From Gigantopelta aegis (lineage: Eukaryota; Mollusca; Gastropoda; Neomphalida; Peltospiridae), in NCBI RefSeq assembly GCF_016097555.1, contig NC_054708.1:19254596-19318595 (forward strand): a stretch of DNA of 64,000 bases, written 5' to 3'. Position numbers and translations under genes: made by a program. Shown here piece after piece: positions 35,601 through 47,100 of the stretch. Below the pieces are notes generated by a model. The model saw only the letters and a list, made by a program, of their open reading frames with translations, did not search any database and was not told where the DNA came from. Position 1 is the stretch's first letter; every line of letters begins with the position of its first letter.

Positions 35601-38600
35601 TATTACGAATTTGTCTACGGATGACAGGATACATTGATAGTGTTATAAACACTGAGATTTCATTGTTTATAAATTATAAAAGATTATTAGGGATGTGATT
35701 TATCATTTTTTTTAAATCTGCTTTTAGCTCCTTTGCTTTACATAAAATAATTTTCACAAAATAAAACTGAATTTTCTGTGAAATGCTAAAAATTACCTTT
35801 ATTTAAGTATTTTCATCTTTTTAAAGTTCATTTTAGCTTTTGATTTCTGCTGTAGAAATGTTACATATGTTATGAGACTTGCAGACGAGATGAAATTCAA
35901 ACATAAATGTTTATTCAGTTTGCTTGTACAACCATTTTAAAAAAATTTGTGGAACACTTTTAAAAGTACATGCAACTAAGCATCCTGCTGTAGGTGTGCT
36001 ATCACATAGAGTAGTATCATGTGGTATTATATATAAATATGTAAGAAGACTATAACAATTTTGTTTAATAAACCCAGGTACTGAGAATGCTGCAGATGAA
36101 GACAGCCGGAAGGAGATTGCTGTTGAAAAAGATACTGGAGGAAGTTATGTGGCAAGTAGTATTTTTTCTTCATGAGCTGTAATTACAACACGGCTGAGAA
36201 ATATATATTTAAATATTCAAGTGCTGCCATTCTTATTAGTCTCCTACTGTCCAACCGGAGGGGACTATAGCTTATATCTACGTCCGTCTGTCCGGCCATC
36301 TGTCCCACATATATTTTTACAGACTTTTTTTCACATTGCCTTAAGATATTGAGCTGAAATTTTGTGTATAGCCTTATCATGTACTGTTAAAGATAAATTT
36401 TGACATTTATGGTGATTTATCCATTTTTGACAGATTTATGGCCCTTGAACTTAAGAGATAAGAAAATTAGTTTTCTAGATGGTTTTTCATAATGCCTTGA
36501 GATATTGAGCTGAAATTTTGTGTATAGCCTTATCATGTACTGTTACAGATCAAATTTGACAGATCAGTTTTGACAGAGTTATGACCTTTGAACTAAGGAG
36601 ATAAAAACACAAAATTCTGGATGTTTTTTCACAATGCCTTGAGATATTGATTTGAAATTTTATGTACTGTTACAGACCAAGTTGAGTTTTATGGTTATTT
36701 ACTCATTTATCACAAGAGTTATGGCCTTTGAATTTAGGAGATAAGAAATTGTGTTGGGGGCTGGTAGGGGACATGTATTGCTTTAGCAGTACTCTCAGAA
36801 TGCTGTTTATATACATACTGTTTTGGAATTAAAACTGATGGCTTAACCACTACATCATCAAATCCACTTTTTATCTTCCTTTAGTTGGTCGTTTAACTAG
36901 TTTGAAAATAACCAGAATGTTAACGTTCAGTGTACCAATACTTTTATACATTTATTTAAGGTTTATGCTTATATTTACAATTTAAAACAATGCAGTTTTT
37001 TTTTGTGTGTGAAATGTTAATGCTAATTTTGAAGTACAACAGGAATGTTTAATTTATTTTAGTTTATTTTGTATGTGTTTCAGTGTCTTTACTTGTTATA
37101 TTAAAATATTTATTTTTGCTTTCAGATTACTCAAAAATGGCTTCATAAACTTGACTATATTGACTCAGAAAAGGGTGAGTTAAACTACAGTGGAACCATG
37201 TTAATCTGAATTTCATCAGTCCTGAATCATACCTGACAAGTATTTCCCTTGAATGAAAAGCCAATTTAAAAAATGTCAAGCAAAAATATACACCCTTGTT
37301 AAAGTAAACAAATTTTTTTTAACTTCCCCAAAATATTCAGTAATGAAAAAATGGCAGTCAAAAGATTTCTTTCCACATGCGAGTGCCAAGGTTCACTGAT
37401 CTAGGCTGTTTTGTCAACATTTTCATTATCTTTATAAAATGTAAATAAAATAAATTGGTTAATGTATATATAGAGGATTCGTCACAAGTGTTTTTTAATA
37501 TGGAAAATATCAACCGAGTGTGTGTGTTAATAGGTATTTGTCGAGGCTCTGTCGAGACAAATACCGATTAACTAGACGAGGTTGATATTTTACATATTAA
37601 AAAATACGAGTAGCGAATTCTATTTATCCTATAACACTCCTAAAATAACATTTTAATAAAACATTTACTAAATCACAGTACTAAATTCGCCGCCATTGGT
37701 AATATGACGTCATCACGATTAACACAAATTAGTTTGACGTCGCGCATTTCAAACAAATCTTTGAAAACGTTACGCTCAGGTATACAGGCCTTGTTGGCTT
37801 GTAAGCAAATGACCCATCCACAGCAACAAATTATCTAGAGACCTTGCAGATTTGCATACCATTATTAACCGAGTTAATAAAGTAAATTGTCACATGGGTT
37901 TATGACATGGATATCATGGGCAAGTTATAGGATAAATTAATTTTGAAACCAGTCTTTTCCAGAACGGAAAACGAAGTACAAGTTAAGTTACAAAATCTAA
38001 AAGCTAGTTTAGAAATTAATTAGGGAACTAATTTGATTATAAAATCATTGGTGACATACTGAAGAACAATTTCTTAAGTTATACACAAAGAATTATTTTT
38101 AATCAGTCTTTTGTGAGTCATTTTGCATTGCACTGCGAGAGACCGGTCTCGGTGGCGTTGTGGTTAGGCAATCGGTCAACAGGCTGGTAGGTACTGAGTT
38201 CGGATCCCAGTCGAGGCATGGGATTTTTAATCCAGATACCGACTCCAAACCCTGAGTGAGTGTTCCAGTGATCCATAACTGGATCAACAAAGGCCATGGT
38301 TTGTGCTATGGGAAGTGCAAATAAAAGATCCCTTGCTGCTAATTGGAAGAGTAGCCCATGAAGTGGCAACAGCGGGTTTCCTCTCAAAATCTGTGTGGTC
38401 CATGTCTGATACCATATAACCGTAAATAAAATGTGTTGAGTGCGTCGTTAAATAAAACATTTCTTCCTTGCACTGCGAGATTGCAAAGTTCCAAGAGTTA
38501 ATGAATTAGGTCCCTGGAGACATTTGTTGATTGATGGTTTACTTTGACGAGCCTACAACTTAAAATAAATGTTCAAAATCAAGTTGTAAAGTTCATTTAT

Positions 38601-40380
38601 CCTATTTCAATGTTTTATTACAAATAAAAATGACTGTTTTTGTTGTTTTTTGTTTTGTTTTTTGGGAAGGATGATCCAACCCCTGCAATTGTCCACGGCA
38701 ATCGGCAAATCCGTGGAGATTACCATGAAGTCTTAATTGCAGGGGTTGTAATGTTGGGTTCAAAACCTCATGACTATAACAAACTTTCTGTATGCTGATA
38801 ATAAGTTTTAAGTTTTTGTTACAGACAAGACACTGGAAGGAATTATCGGACGAACAAAGAGTGACAGCACAGAACTCAAACGCAAGAGTATCACATCACA
38901 TGTTTCCCGTATGACATCAGGTAAGATTCCTCTTCAACAGCATAATCTACTTCAGAATATAAATGAGTCGAGATACCATTTATATATCAATCTATTACCC
39001 CTATGACATTTACATTTAGATAAATTTTGTTTATGGATGAGGATGATTGTGCATCCGAGTATGATGGTGAATTTAGGGCCATACTTAACCTAAAATAAAG
39101 GGGAGTGGGGTCGGGGCATAAAAAAGAATTGGGAGTACAATAATGGAGGGTGTTCACCAGCTACACAAATGGATCCATATTCACAAAAAGGTCTAAATTT
39201 ACTAGCACTTACGTCTGCCGTAGGTTTACGTGCAAGAAGCACCTTATTCTCAAAGTGTAAATGTAACTTAGTTGGACGTAAATCCACGATTTAACACTCT
39301 CACTGGAGAAATAAAAAAACCCAAACATTAGAAACGATGGCTACCAGGTAAATAACAAATGCGCAAAACGCAATTTCGTTTGTCTTCTGCTAACAATAAC
39401 ATCGCGAATGGCGAACCATGACATTTTGGTATTGGTGAGGATCCGCGTTTTGGTACAAACTTGAGGATATTCCTTAAAAAGGAAAAGATAACTCGGGAGA
39501 AATTGGCCGAGTCGAAAACATCCGTTCGATCACCAACAAAAATATGTTAAATCCGTGGGCGTTCGCCATCGCAACTGCTTCAATTATTGGAAATGCTGCC
39601 AGTTTATGTAAATAATAGTAAATAACAGCGATCGTGCTTGATTTATTATATGTACACGACTTACGTGCAGTGTTAGTTGTAACTGGAGGCACTCTTATAT
39701 TTACGTCCAACTTTACACATAACTTACGTTTTCGTTGTTTCGTGAATAGCTGTTTAGTCATAGATTTACGTTTATGTGTAAAACTAGGCTTACGATGTTT
39801 TGTGAATATGGGTCATGGCTTTTTTGATGGGTTGGGTGGAAGGCAAATGCCTGTCTGTCTGTTAAAAGATGTGCAATATTTGGTATTGGTGTTGTTTTAA
39901 ATGGATCAGATGCTCTTTTTAATCAGGAGGAATTACATGTAGAATTGTGGATTAACAGACATTCAGTATTTGTTCATTATAATGTCAAAAAGTTTTCTAT
40001 TTTTATGACTTCTGTGAGACATCATCAGATGTTAAGCTCATTTTTGTTGTAGAACAGAACTATTTTCAAAGATGTAACTAAATATTATATTATCAAGTAA
40101 TGTAACATCCTGTATTTTTATTACTTCAGGAAACAATTTCAATGCTGAAACACCTTTTGAAATTGTTCGTCAGTCTATGCCATTTGGCACTTTGGCTGGT
40201 GAACACGGCCTGTTCTTTATCGGATATGCTGAGTCACCTGAAAACTTTGAGTACATGTTGAAGAGAATGGTGGGGGCTGGTGGAGACGGACACAGCGATG
40301 ACATCATGAAGTTGTCAGAGAACAGCAAGGGAACGTACTGGTACTTCCCCAGTGTCGACGAGCTCAAGAAGATGCAGTAG
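29604..40380 (+). CDS. DyP-type (dye-decolorizing, YfeX-like) haem peroxidase, complete, nine exons
   Basis: Exons: 29604-29661, 30802-30998, 31807-31998, 34106-34178, 34913-35074, 36078-36151, 37126-37174, 38825-38920, 40130-40380 (stop TAG). They total 1152 nt and encode 383 residues with continuous phase. The catalytic domain (about 90-383) carries the family hallmark GFIDG at 224-228, with the catalytic Asp D227, inside RDLSGFIDGTEN; also GGSYVITQKW (248-257), IIGRTK (275-280), the proximal haem ligand H294 in TSHVSRMT, and the distal R314 in IVRQSMPFG. Residue roles are assigned by comparison with E. coli YfeX from memory. DyP peroxidases use H2O2 to oxidise dyes and other donors. The first 85 residues are extra: a basic leader (MALFRSSQFLKHVIRSSKT) and a hydrophobic stretch at 38-54 resemble mitochondrial import plus an inner-membrane anchor. 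The intron after exon 6 begins GC. The physiological substrate is unknown. Confidence 0.93.
29853..30095 (-). repeat. SINE-B copy
   Basis: TTGGTTTTGTTTAACGATAC, CAGCTATTGGATGTCAAATA, AGGATAGCACATACCACAGC. It lies in DyP intron 1; a second tail fragment (GTTTTGTTTTATGGCACCAC) abuts at 30100-30146. Confidence 0.8.
30323..30430. repeat. Perfect long hairpin flanked by 13-bp direct repeats
   Basis: Arms 30332-30372 and 30378-30418 are perfect reverse complements (41 bp) around a 5-base loop (ACCAA). ACACCATGCTTAG occurs at 30323-30335 and again at 30418-30430. It lies in DyP intron 1. No other copy was seen in the window. Confidence 0.95.
31620..31715. repeat. Short dispersed repeat (CCAAAAAGTGGGG type)
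   Basis: TAGGTGCCAAAAAGTGGGGA, CA/TA microsatellite, then AAACCATCGCTGCTGCTAC. Same family as 7.54-7.65, 33.27-33.40 and 33.86-33.93 kb. It lies in DyP intron 2. Confidence 0.65.
32060..32165. repeat. (CATC)n-type imperfect microsatellite
   Basis: Imperfect repeats of CATC/CATT (ATCCATCTGTTCATTCATCC) in DyP intron 3. The reading frame that continues from the exon into this region is not coding. Confidence 0.85.
32166..34105. other. DyP intron 3, remaining content
   Basis: Besides the repeats listed it holds a MITE-like segment (32710-32850), two short dispersed repeats (33270-33400, 33858-33935) and a CA/CATC microsatellite (33960-34030). No exon is expected here because the phases of exons 3 and 4 join directly. 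Confidence 0.6.
32633..32692. repeat. (TTA)n microsatellite
   Basis: About 19 TTA units with one interruption, in DyP intron 3. Confidence 0.95.
34245..34530 (+). repeat. ~77-bp tandem repeat resembling the DyP exon 5 acceptor
   Basis: GACCTGTTAAAT recurs at 34269, 34345, 34423 and (as GACCTATTAAAT) 34516. Two units hold GTGACCTTTAGGAGGTGATGTT, closely resembling the true intron/exon 5 boundary at 34912/34913 (GTGATTTTCAG, then GAGGTGATGTT). The last unit is split by the SINE at 34541-34862. Confidence 0.85.
34541..34862 (-). repeat. SINE-A, full length with target duplication
   Basis: Tail GAAAGAAATGTTTTATTTAA to head CCACTGGGCTACGTCCCGCC. AAATTTAATT(G/T)GG on both sides is the target duplication. 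It lies 50 bp upstream of DyP exon 5. Confidence 0.95.
35220..35460 (-). repeat. ERE-type dispersed repeat with 67-bp tandem duplication
   Basis: TAGAACTTGGGATGGCGGTG starts at 35259 and again at 35326; the two copies are almost identical. Reversed, it matches the family at 47.97-48.32 kb (CACCATCCCAAGTTGTTC, AGGTTTGATGG). AGGTCACTGCGACCT near 35432 is a damaged version of the palindrome there. It lies in DyP intron 5. Confidence 0.75.
36152..36157 (+). promoter_or_regulatory. GC-type 5' splice site of DyP intron 6
   Basis: The exon ends TATGTG and the intron begins GCAAGT, the usual form of GC-AG donors. The intron ends TTTCAG at 37125. Using it keeps GGSYV-ITQKW, which has the same spacing as GGSYVFVQRW of YfeX. 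The GT three bases upstream would drop the valine. Confidence 0.8.
36236..36770. repeat. Dispersed repeat with internal ~120-bp subrepeats
   Basis: Begins GTCCAACCGGAGGGGACTAT and CCGTCTGTCCGGCCATCTGT, then about three units of TTGAGATATTGAGCTGAAAT...TTTTGACAGA...ATGGCCTTTGAA. The head phrase also occurs at 30155-30215. It lies in DyP intron 6, the GC-AG intron. Confidence 0.7.
37450..37925. mobile_element. CRE-bearing fold-back repeat
   Basis: Contains two nested inverted repeats: GGTATTTGTC / GACAAATACC and AATATCAACC / GGTTGATATT (about 37495-37605). A perfect TGACGTCA lies within AATATGACGTCATCACGATT near 37703. Related to 14.44-15.02 and 61.82-61.93 kb. It lies in DyP intron 7. Confidence 0.65.
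38142..38468 (+). repeat. SINE-A-like copy with a different tRNA-derived head
   Basis: The head GGCGTTGTGGTTAGGCAATC...GAGTTCGGATCCCAGTC has A- and B-box-like phrases unlike the other SINE-A heads. An unrelated insert (CCGACTCCAAACCCTGAGTG) follows, then the common centre (AAAAGATCCCTTGCTGCTAA) and the SINE-A tail (GAGTGCGTCGTTAAATAAAA). It lies in DyP intron 7. Confidence 0.85.
39174..39817. mobile_element. MITE with CCATATTCACAAAA ends
   Basis: Left end CCATATTCACAAAAAGGTCT and right end GTTTTGTGAATATGG are inverted. Inside, both ends carry dispersed TTTACGT / ACGTAAA phrases. It is related to the nested MITE at 26.8 kb. Non-coding; in DyP intron 8. Confidence 0.75.
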
Positions 40381-40703
40381 AGCAAAAGCCTACACAGACT
40401 GATCTATGTTAATGTCTTGTTTTATCCGTTCATGCGACTTCTGATGCTATGTTAGTGGCTTGTTTAACTGTTCATGTAACTCATAGTGCTATGTTACTGT
40501 TGTTGAACTGTTCATGACACTATATTAATGTTAACTGTTACTGCAACATTGTTAACGACTTGTTTAACAGCTACTGTCACTGGTGATGCAGTTACAAATT
40601 TGTGCTGTTCATTGAATCGCATAACAGGTAGTTATTAAGGACAAACATTTTATAACCAGTTTCATCTTAGATTGATGTAAACAATGTAATTACTATATTG
40701 GTA

Positions 40704-40709
40704 ATTAAA
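40704..40709 (+). terminator. Candidate poly(A) signal for the DyP gene (ATTAAA)
   Basis: ATTAAA lies 324 nt after the stop codon, followed by a T-rich stretch. It would give a 3' UTR of about 350 nt. Not proven. Confidence 0.35.
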
Positions 40710-40861
40710 GGAAACATTTTGATATTCAAAGCATTTATTTTATAATGAATTTTTTGGGACTCATTCAGAGATGTTTTGCCATGCAAAAGGGACAGACACT
40801 AAACATTTTGTTTTTAAAGTGAAGTATGAACTTCAGCTTTGAGAGTGAACCACTACCTCAG

Positions 40862-41070
40862 TGGCCTGTCCCAACCAGTGCCCCATGACTGGTATATCAA
40901 AGGCCATGGTATGTGCTGTCCTGTCTGCTGAAAGGTAATATAAATGGGGGGAAAATGTAGTGGTTTTCCTCTGAAGATTACCAGTCAAAATTACCAAATG
41001 TTTGACATCAAATAGCCAACAATTAATAAATAATACTCTAGTGGTGTCTTTATACAAAACAAACTTTAGA
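40862..41070 (+). repeat. SINE-B copy
   Basis: CCCAACCAGTGCCCCATGAC, ATCAAAGGCCATGGTATGTG, GTTTGACATCAAATAGCC, CTCTAGTGGTGTCTTTATAC. It lies in the intergenic space after the DyP gene. Confidence 0.85.
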
Positions 41071-41165
41071 GAGTGAACCACATTGTATGGCCAGCTTATG
41101 ATCAAAAAATTTATTACCAAAATGTAATGGTCATTGATCAGTCAACAGTTAATGTCTATATCAAA

Positions 41166-41455
41166 GTTAGTTTGTTTTGTTTAACGAGCTCATGGATTCA
41201 TTTATCATCGGCTGTTGGATGTCAAACATTTGGTGATTCTGACAGTCTTAGAGAGGAAACATTTTACATATAGTGCAAGGGATCTTTTATATGCACCATT
41301 CCACAGACAGCATAGCACATACCATGGCCTTTGAGTCGAGTGCAGTGGCTGGAATGCGACATAGCTTAATGGGCCCATCGATGGGGATCAATCCTAGACG
41401 GACCACACATGCAGTGAGCGCTTTACCACTGGGCTACATCCCACCCATGTCTATA
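41166..41455 (-). repeat. SINE-B copy with tRNA-like head
   Basis: GTTTGTTTTGTTTAACGAGC, CATCGGCTGTTGGATGTCAA, ending CCACTGGGCTACATCCCACC. The head is the same type as in SINE-A, showing that the two families share head and centre and differ in tail. Confidence 0.85.
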
Positions 41456-41483
41456 TTAAGACCTGTACATGCATCATGGAAAA

Positions 41484-41798
41484 ACACAGGAAGGAAATGA
41501 ATATTAACGACACACTCAACACATTTTATTTACGGTTATATGGCGTCAGACGTATGGTTAAGGCCCACACATATTGAGAGAGGAAACCTGCTGTTGCCAC
41601 TTCATGAGCTACTTTTTAATTTTTTTTCGATTAGCAGCAAGGGATCTTTTATATGCACCATCTCCACGGCCTTTGTTACACCAGTTGTGGAGCACTGGCG
41701 GAACGAGAAATAGCCCAATGGGCCTACCGACGGAAATAGATTCTAGATCGATCGCACATCAGGCGAATGCTGTACCCATGAGCTACGTCCCGCTCCCC
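41484..41798 (-). repeat. SINE-A copy
   Basis: Tail TTAACGACACACTCAACACA through to GAGCTACGTCCCGCTCCCC. A further tail fragment (ATTATTTAACAACACCTCAG) follows at 41815-41860. Confidence 0.85.
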
Positions 41799-42245
41799 AC
41801 TTTTAGATGAATGGAAGGAATATTATTTAACAACACCTCAGCACATTATATACTATGGTTATTTTACATGTGGTTATTTCAATGCTTTGTCAAGTTCGGT
41901 AACCCGCTACTAGTGAGAATCAATTGGAATTTTATCGTCAATCATTAGTTATAATTGGTTGGCACCAACAGATCTGCTTTTCATTACACAATGAATTAGA
42001 ATTATATAGCAGAAGGATTTTAGTTATAAGCACCAAACACCTTTTGTAGTGTTCAACTTACAAATGGCTAATTTTACCATTAATAACTATTTTATTAAGG
42101 ACTAACAAACAAAAATGTCACAAATTTTGTGAATGCAAGAAATAGACTCGCTACCCCACCTCTAAAAAGTCAAATGTTTGTGTATGTAATAGAAAGAAAT
42201 GAATGCCCATCCCCTCCCACACCCCCTGAAAAAAACACCCATGCT

Positions 42246-42488
42246 GACAGTTTGTTCTGTTTTATGACACCAGGAGAGCACATTGATTTATTTAATGTCA
42301 AATATTGGGTAATTATGAGTCTTGGAGAAGAAATCCGTTACATTTTTCCTTTAATAGCAACGGATCTTTTATATGCATCATCCCACAGACAGGATAACAT
42401 GTACCACACTCTTTGGTATACCAGTCGTGGTGCACTGGCTGGAACAATAAACAGCCCAATGGGTCCACCGACGGGAATTGATCCTAAT
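42246..42488 (-). repeat. SINE-B copy, head incomplete
   Basis: GTTTGTTCTGTTTTATGACA, TAGCAACGGATCTTTTATAT, CAGTCGTGGTGCACTGGCTG, CGACGGGAATTGATCC. Confidence 0.8.
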
Positions 42489-42499
42489 GCTGACAAACA

Positions 42500-44127
42500 A
42501 AACAAGTCTTGACATCTTACATAATAGTTTGTTTATTATCTGATGCTATTATCAACACAAGACCCACTTGTGACAGTAACATATCTAGATTACATACACG
42601 TGACATACTACTGCTGCTTTACACACTGGCTAACTGTGGTTGTGTGATACTACACAGCTAACACTGTCCACATCTCGTAATTACCTACTTGTTGATCACT
42701 GTGGCACAACAATGATTACAGTTGAATGATGAATTAAGTCAAAGATCCTCATTAGTTCACAGAGTATAGTGTATTAAATGCATCATCAGCCTAGGGAGTA
42801 TGTATCGGCATACTCCAAAATTCCACAAGGAACATTTTAATGCTTCTGTTCAAATTTAGTTCATGTATGCCCATCAGGGGCAAAATCTGACAATCTTAAA
42901 GAAAAAGTTAATCAGAGGGAAAAAGCTGAACTATTTACACACACTTGCACACATATGTATAGTTTAATGCCAGAGCAAAAAAAACAAAAAAAAACCCAAA
43001 CAATTCTGATTAAAAATCTAAATAGTGTTGAAAATGGTTATGTCCATAAAGGGAGCTTCATGTTACAAATTATAGATTACTGAGTGCTTTATAGCTTGCG
43101 TTGAAAATGATAAAATGCAATTTGGAGTTAATTTAACAACATAAATAATTAAAGATTATATAAATCATTCTCGTGACATGTCATAAACAAAATTCTTTAT
43201 GGCACATGATTCTCTGAATAAGACAATGAAAATAACGGAGGTGTTTAACGTTCGTCCACGTGTATATATGTCATCTGTATAAACACTAACCAATAAACAT
43301 TTCTACTATAATCTAATTAATCATCACTTGAGTGTAGTTTCCTGGCATAAAATTCTAATTCTTGAACAAAAAGATTATTATTTATGATTACACTGTCACA
43401 ATAATAAGATGTCTAATATGTATGTACCCCGAATACCAAATATGAACACTAAATATAGGTCTTTGAAATTTGCATACCGGTAATCCATTTACAGGTTATC
43501 CAAAAGCATTTCAGGTAACCCATTTCACTTTACATAGCCAGTTATGACCATGAATATCATGTCCTAAAATTAATGAATAAAAAAAAATTGGTTATGCAAA
43601 ACTAGTCTTGCACAAGCAACGAGTAAATAAAATAATCATTGGTCCAGTATTCCTCGGCCCAAATAACAGACCTTGCATAATCAATAATACAATTACTTTA
43701 CACATAACTGTTGACAGCTGACACAAGATATTACCTAAGGTAATTCCTTCAGTACACATAGAAAGTTCATTCATTCTGTCCGATAGCCCGCCAAACCTTA
43801 CAATTTCTTGAAATAGATTTAAAAAAGATAAAATACCAACCATTAAAATAGAAATACCCTCAACCAGACATTATGTACATACTAATTAAAACACAAGCAA
43901 AAGTAATAAACCTAACTGGGCACAGTATGTCATGGTATTTAGACCACCACAAATAAAAATGATTACAGTGATTTCTTTGCTTACACACTGAATTAGTTTA
44001 GAAAATGTGAAATGTTCCATGTGTGTTCAAAGTTTCGTAATGAATACCCGTTGTTATGTCAACTTGCCCTACATCCCAAAACCGTACCCTAAACCTGCAC
44101 CAATTTTGTGACCTTTACCTTCGATGT

Positions 44128-44166
<39 letters not shown>

Positions 44167-47100
44167 AGTGAGTAAACTCATAAGCAATGTGCATGTAATG
44201 TTTGGTTAATCTTGCACTTATAACTTCTGAAAAGAACAGGGCTAAAACACACAAAAGTGGCATAAACTGAAGCAACACAGGAATGATTAGTTACCGGACC
44301 ATCAACTACATCATTTACTGTATTATCAAGACAAGCATCGGAATGAACATCCAAAATGTACAGTAATGACCTACGATGGTTGAGCTAGCACTTATATCTG
44401 AGAAATGATGTTTAACACAAAACTCAATACCAACTGATATACCGGTAAATATGCCATTTCTGCCAATGAATTCATACCACCTATACATGTACTTCACAGA
44501 CAGAAACTTTTGTTCATAGGCAAAACAAACTAAAATATTTTACTAAAAGATGGATAAGCTAATAATGTAGGTCATGGCATTAATGTATACACCAGCAAGG
44601 CAAACTATCACATTTTTTTTTTTTTTTTAAACTTTCCAGAAGTTCAACATTTTAATTAACATATAAACTGCATCATTTTTTTTTTTCTTTCACTGTAACG
44701 CATCAATACACCTATATTTACAATTAGTGATTGTGATATAACAAAACACCATGAAATGTACAAATCAATATTGCTTATATATATATACATCTTCCAAAAC
44801 TTAGTTCTAGAGTACACAGAGGGCTACACTACTTTAGTAACTACAGCAAATAGCAAAATTCATATACCCCATCTTCAAAACGCAAGTCATGGCTACCAAT
44901 ACTCCAATAAACATTTCAATGGTATTTTTCTGAATCTGACTTCTAGCAATACATTAAAATTTGTAATCAGTATAAATTAGGGTTTCTGCCATAGGGTATG
45001 AAGGGTAAAATTACACCCCCCAAAATCTTGGAAATTAACGAATATATTTTTGATAATTTTTAGAAATATTATAGCAAGAGAATTGCTGTTTAAAATTTGT
45101 CAACGTACAGGAAATATTGTGTCCAGTTTCAACAGATTTCAAGCTCAAAGCTCATAACCATCTGGTAGGAAAACTTATGATCCGTTTTATTTTTATTATG
45201 TACTCTCAAATTATTTTCTGGCAGAAAACCTGTAAATGTAGTCACGTTATTCTTCAAATTAATCAATTAACATATTATAATTTTGATTTCTTGCATATTG
45301 CTGTGGATAATGGGTCTAACTAATCTACTTTTCTTTTAATAGAGTAACGGAAAAAAACACCAAAAAATACATGTCCATAAAATGCAGAATGCAGTCAGTG
45401 TGCCTTCATATCATACAAGTGTAATATTATGACAAAGTTAAAATTATGACCAAGTATATATATATATATATATACTATACATGACAATGTTATCCTAATT
45501 ACACATCAACTGATGGAATGTCTGTACATGTATTAATTTATACATTGAGCTAAAAAAACCAAAAAACATTGGATATTTCCAGGCATCGAAATAAGCAGTG
45601 TGTGTGGTTACAACAAAGTATGAGCTTGGTAACCTATAGATTATGATATGCTTATCAAGTTTACAATTATCATTATTATCACTGTAAAATCCGTTCAGAG
45701 ACACACCAACACTTTTTCATTCATATCCACTCTGTACTGATACTTGGGGATGTGTATCCTATTTTTGAGGAACTCACAACTCATTAATATTTAAACAGTG
45801 TGGTTTTTGTTTACTAGGATTTTCTCTTTCTAGATATGTGGTATTCTACAGGTAACATAATCAACCATTCTCGACTTATTTCAAAGCCTGTTTTTTTTAC
45901 CAATGTAATACAAGTTGTCATGCATTGAAGTAATCCATTAATTATCTCACGTATATATAGGAATGTGTAACATCAGAATGATTACAAAAAAAAAAAATCT
46001 CAACTACCTAATTATGACACAAAAAACTATTTGCTTTAACGGTTTAATCCTTATCTAATGTGATAGCCTACACAGTGACTGGTTGTTATTAAAAACTAAC
46101 AATAGACTAGCACAACCATATGGGTTACATAGAATTTTAATTTTAATTGTACTTATGTACTTCGTTCTACAGGATCCAATTTCATAGATTTCTTGAAAGC
46201 TGAAATATTAATGCCAATAGATGAGGTAGGAAATTTTTATCTGAAAATTTGTTACTCATAAATTTGGTCCTCAAGTTAAAAATGATCATACATTATACAA
46301 ATATTGATTTCTGTGATGTCACGCATATCTATTTTTACAAATTATTAACACTACCAGTTTCTTTAACAAATCATAATATTCGCAATTTAATAACACCATA
46401 TACTGTTCATGTGAAATATCTAAAACATTTACAGTTTATCTATTGATGAAAAAAAAGCATTTTCACTAATCAGTGTATATATATATTTTTTTAATCCTGC
46501 AACTTCAGATATCTATGATAGCTTTTTTCCGAATGCACAATAAAAAATATTTTATTCAACTAAAAATATCAGGATTAAATATCAACTGAGCAAAACATAT
46601 TACACAATATTTCAGATGTGTTAGACTAGAAACTCCATTCATTTACTGGGTCCTTTCACAATACACTCAGTTTTCTATGGATAACTGGCTCTTGGTCACA
46701 TTACTTGGGCAAACTAACATACACACTAAGAACCTACAATAATACAGTATCATTCATTGCCATACAAGAAATACTTGGTACAGTGGAAAGTTTACTACAA
46801 ATTTCACATAAACTGACAATTTCAGTTATGATGGAATTAATTTAACTTGTCTTGGGGAAAACTGGAATCTTATACAATGATATTCCGTGGATAGTATCGA
46901 GATGCATTTGTTATTAGATAAATATAGATACTAAACATTATGCCATTCCTCGCAACCTTTATATTCAGAAAATGAAAGGTGAAGGAAACTAATAACTAAC
47001 AAAAGTTATTATCAACCCAGCATTCAAATGAAGGAAGCATTCTCCGATATTATAAAAAGCTCACAATCCTAGTTTTTGCATTTAACATCAAACGAATGTA

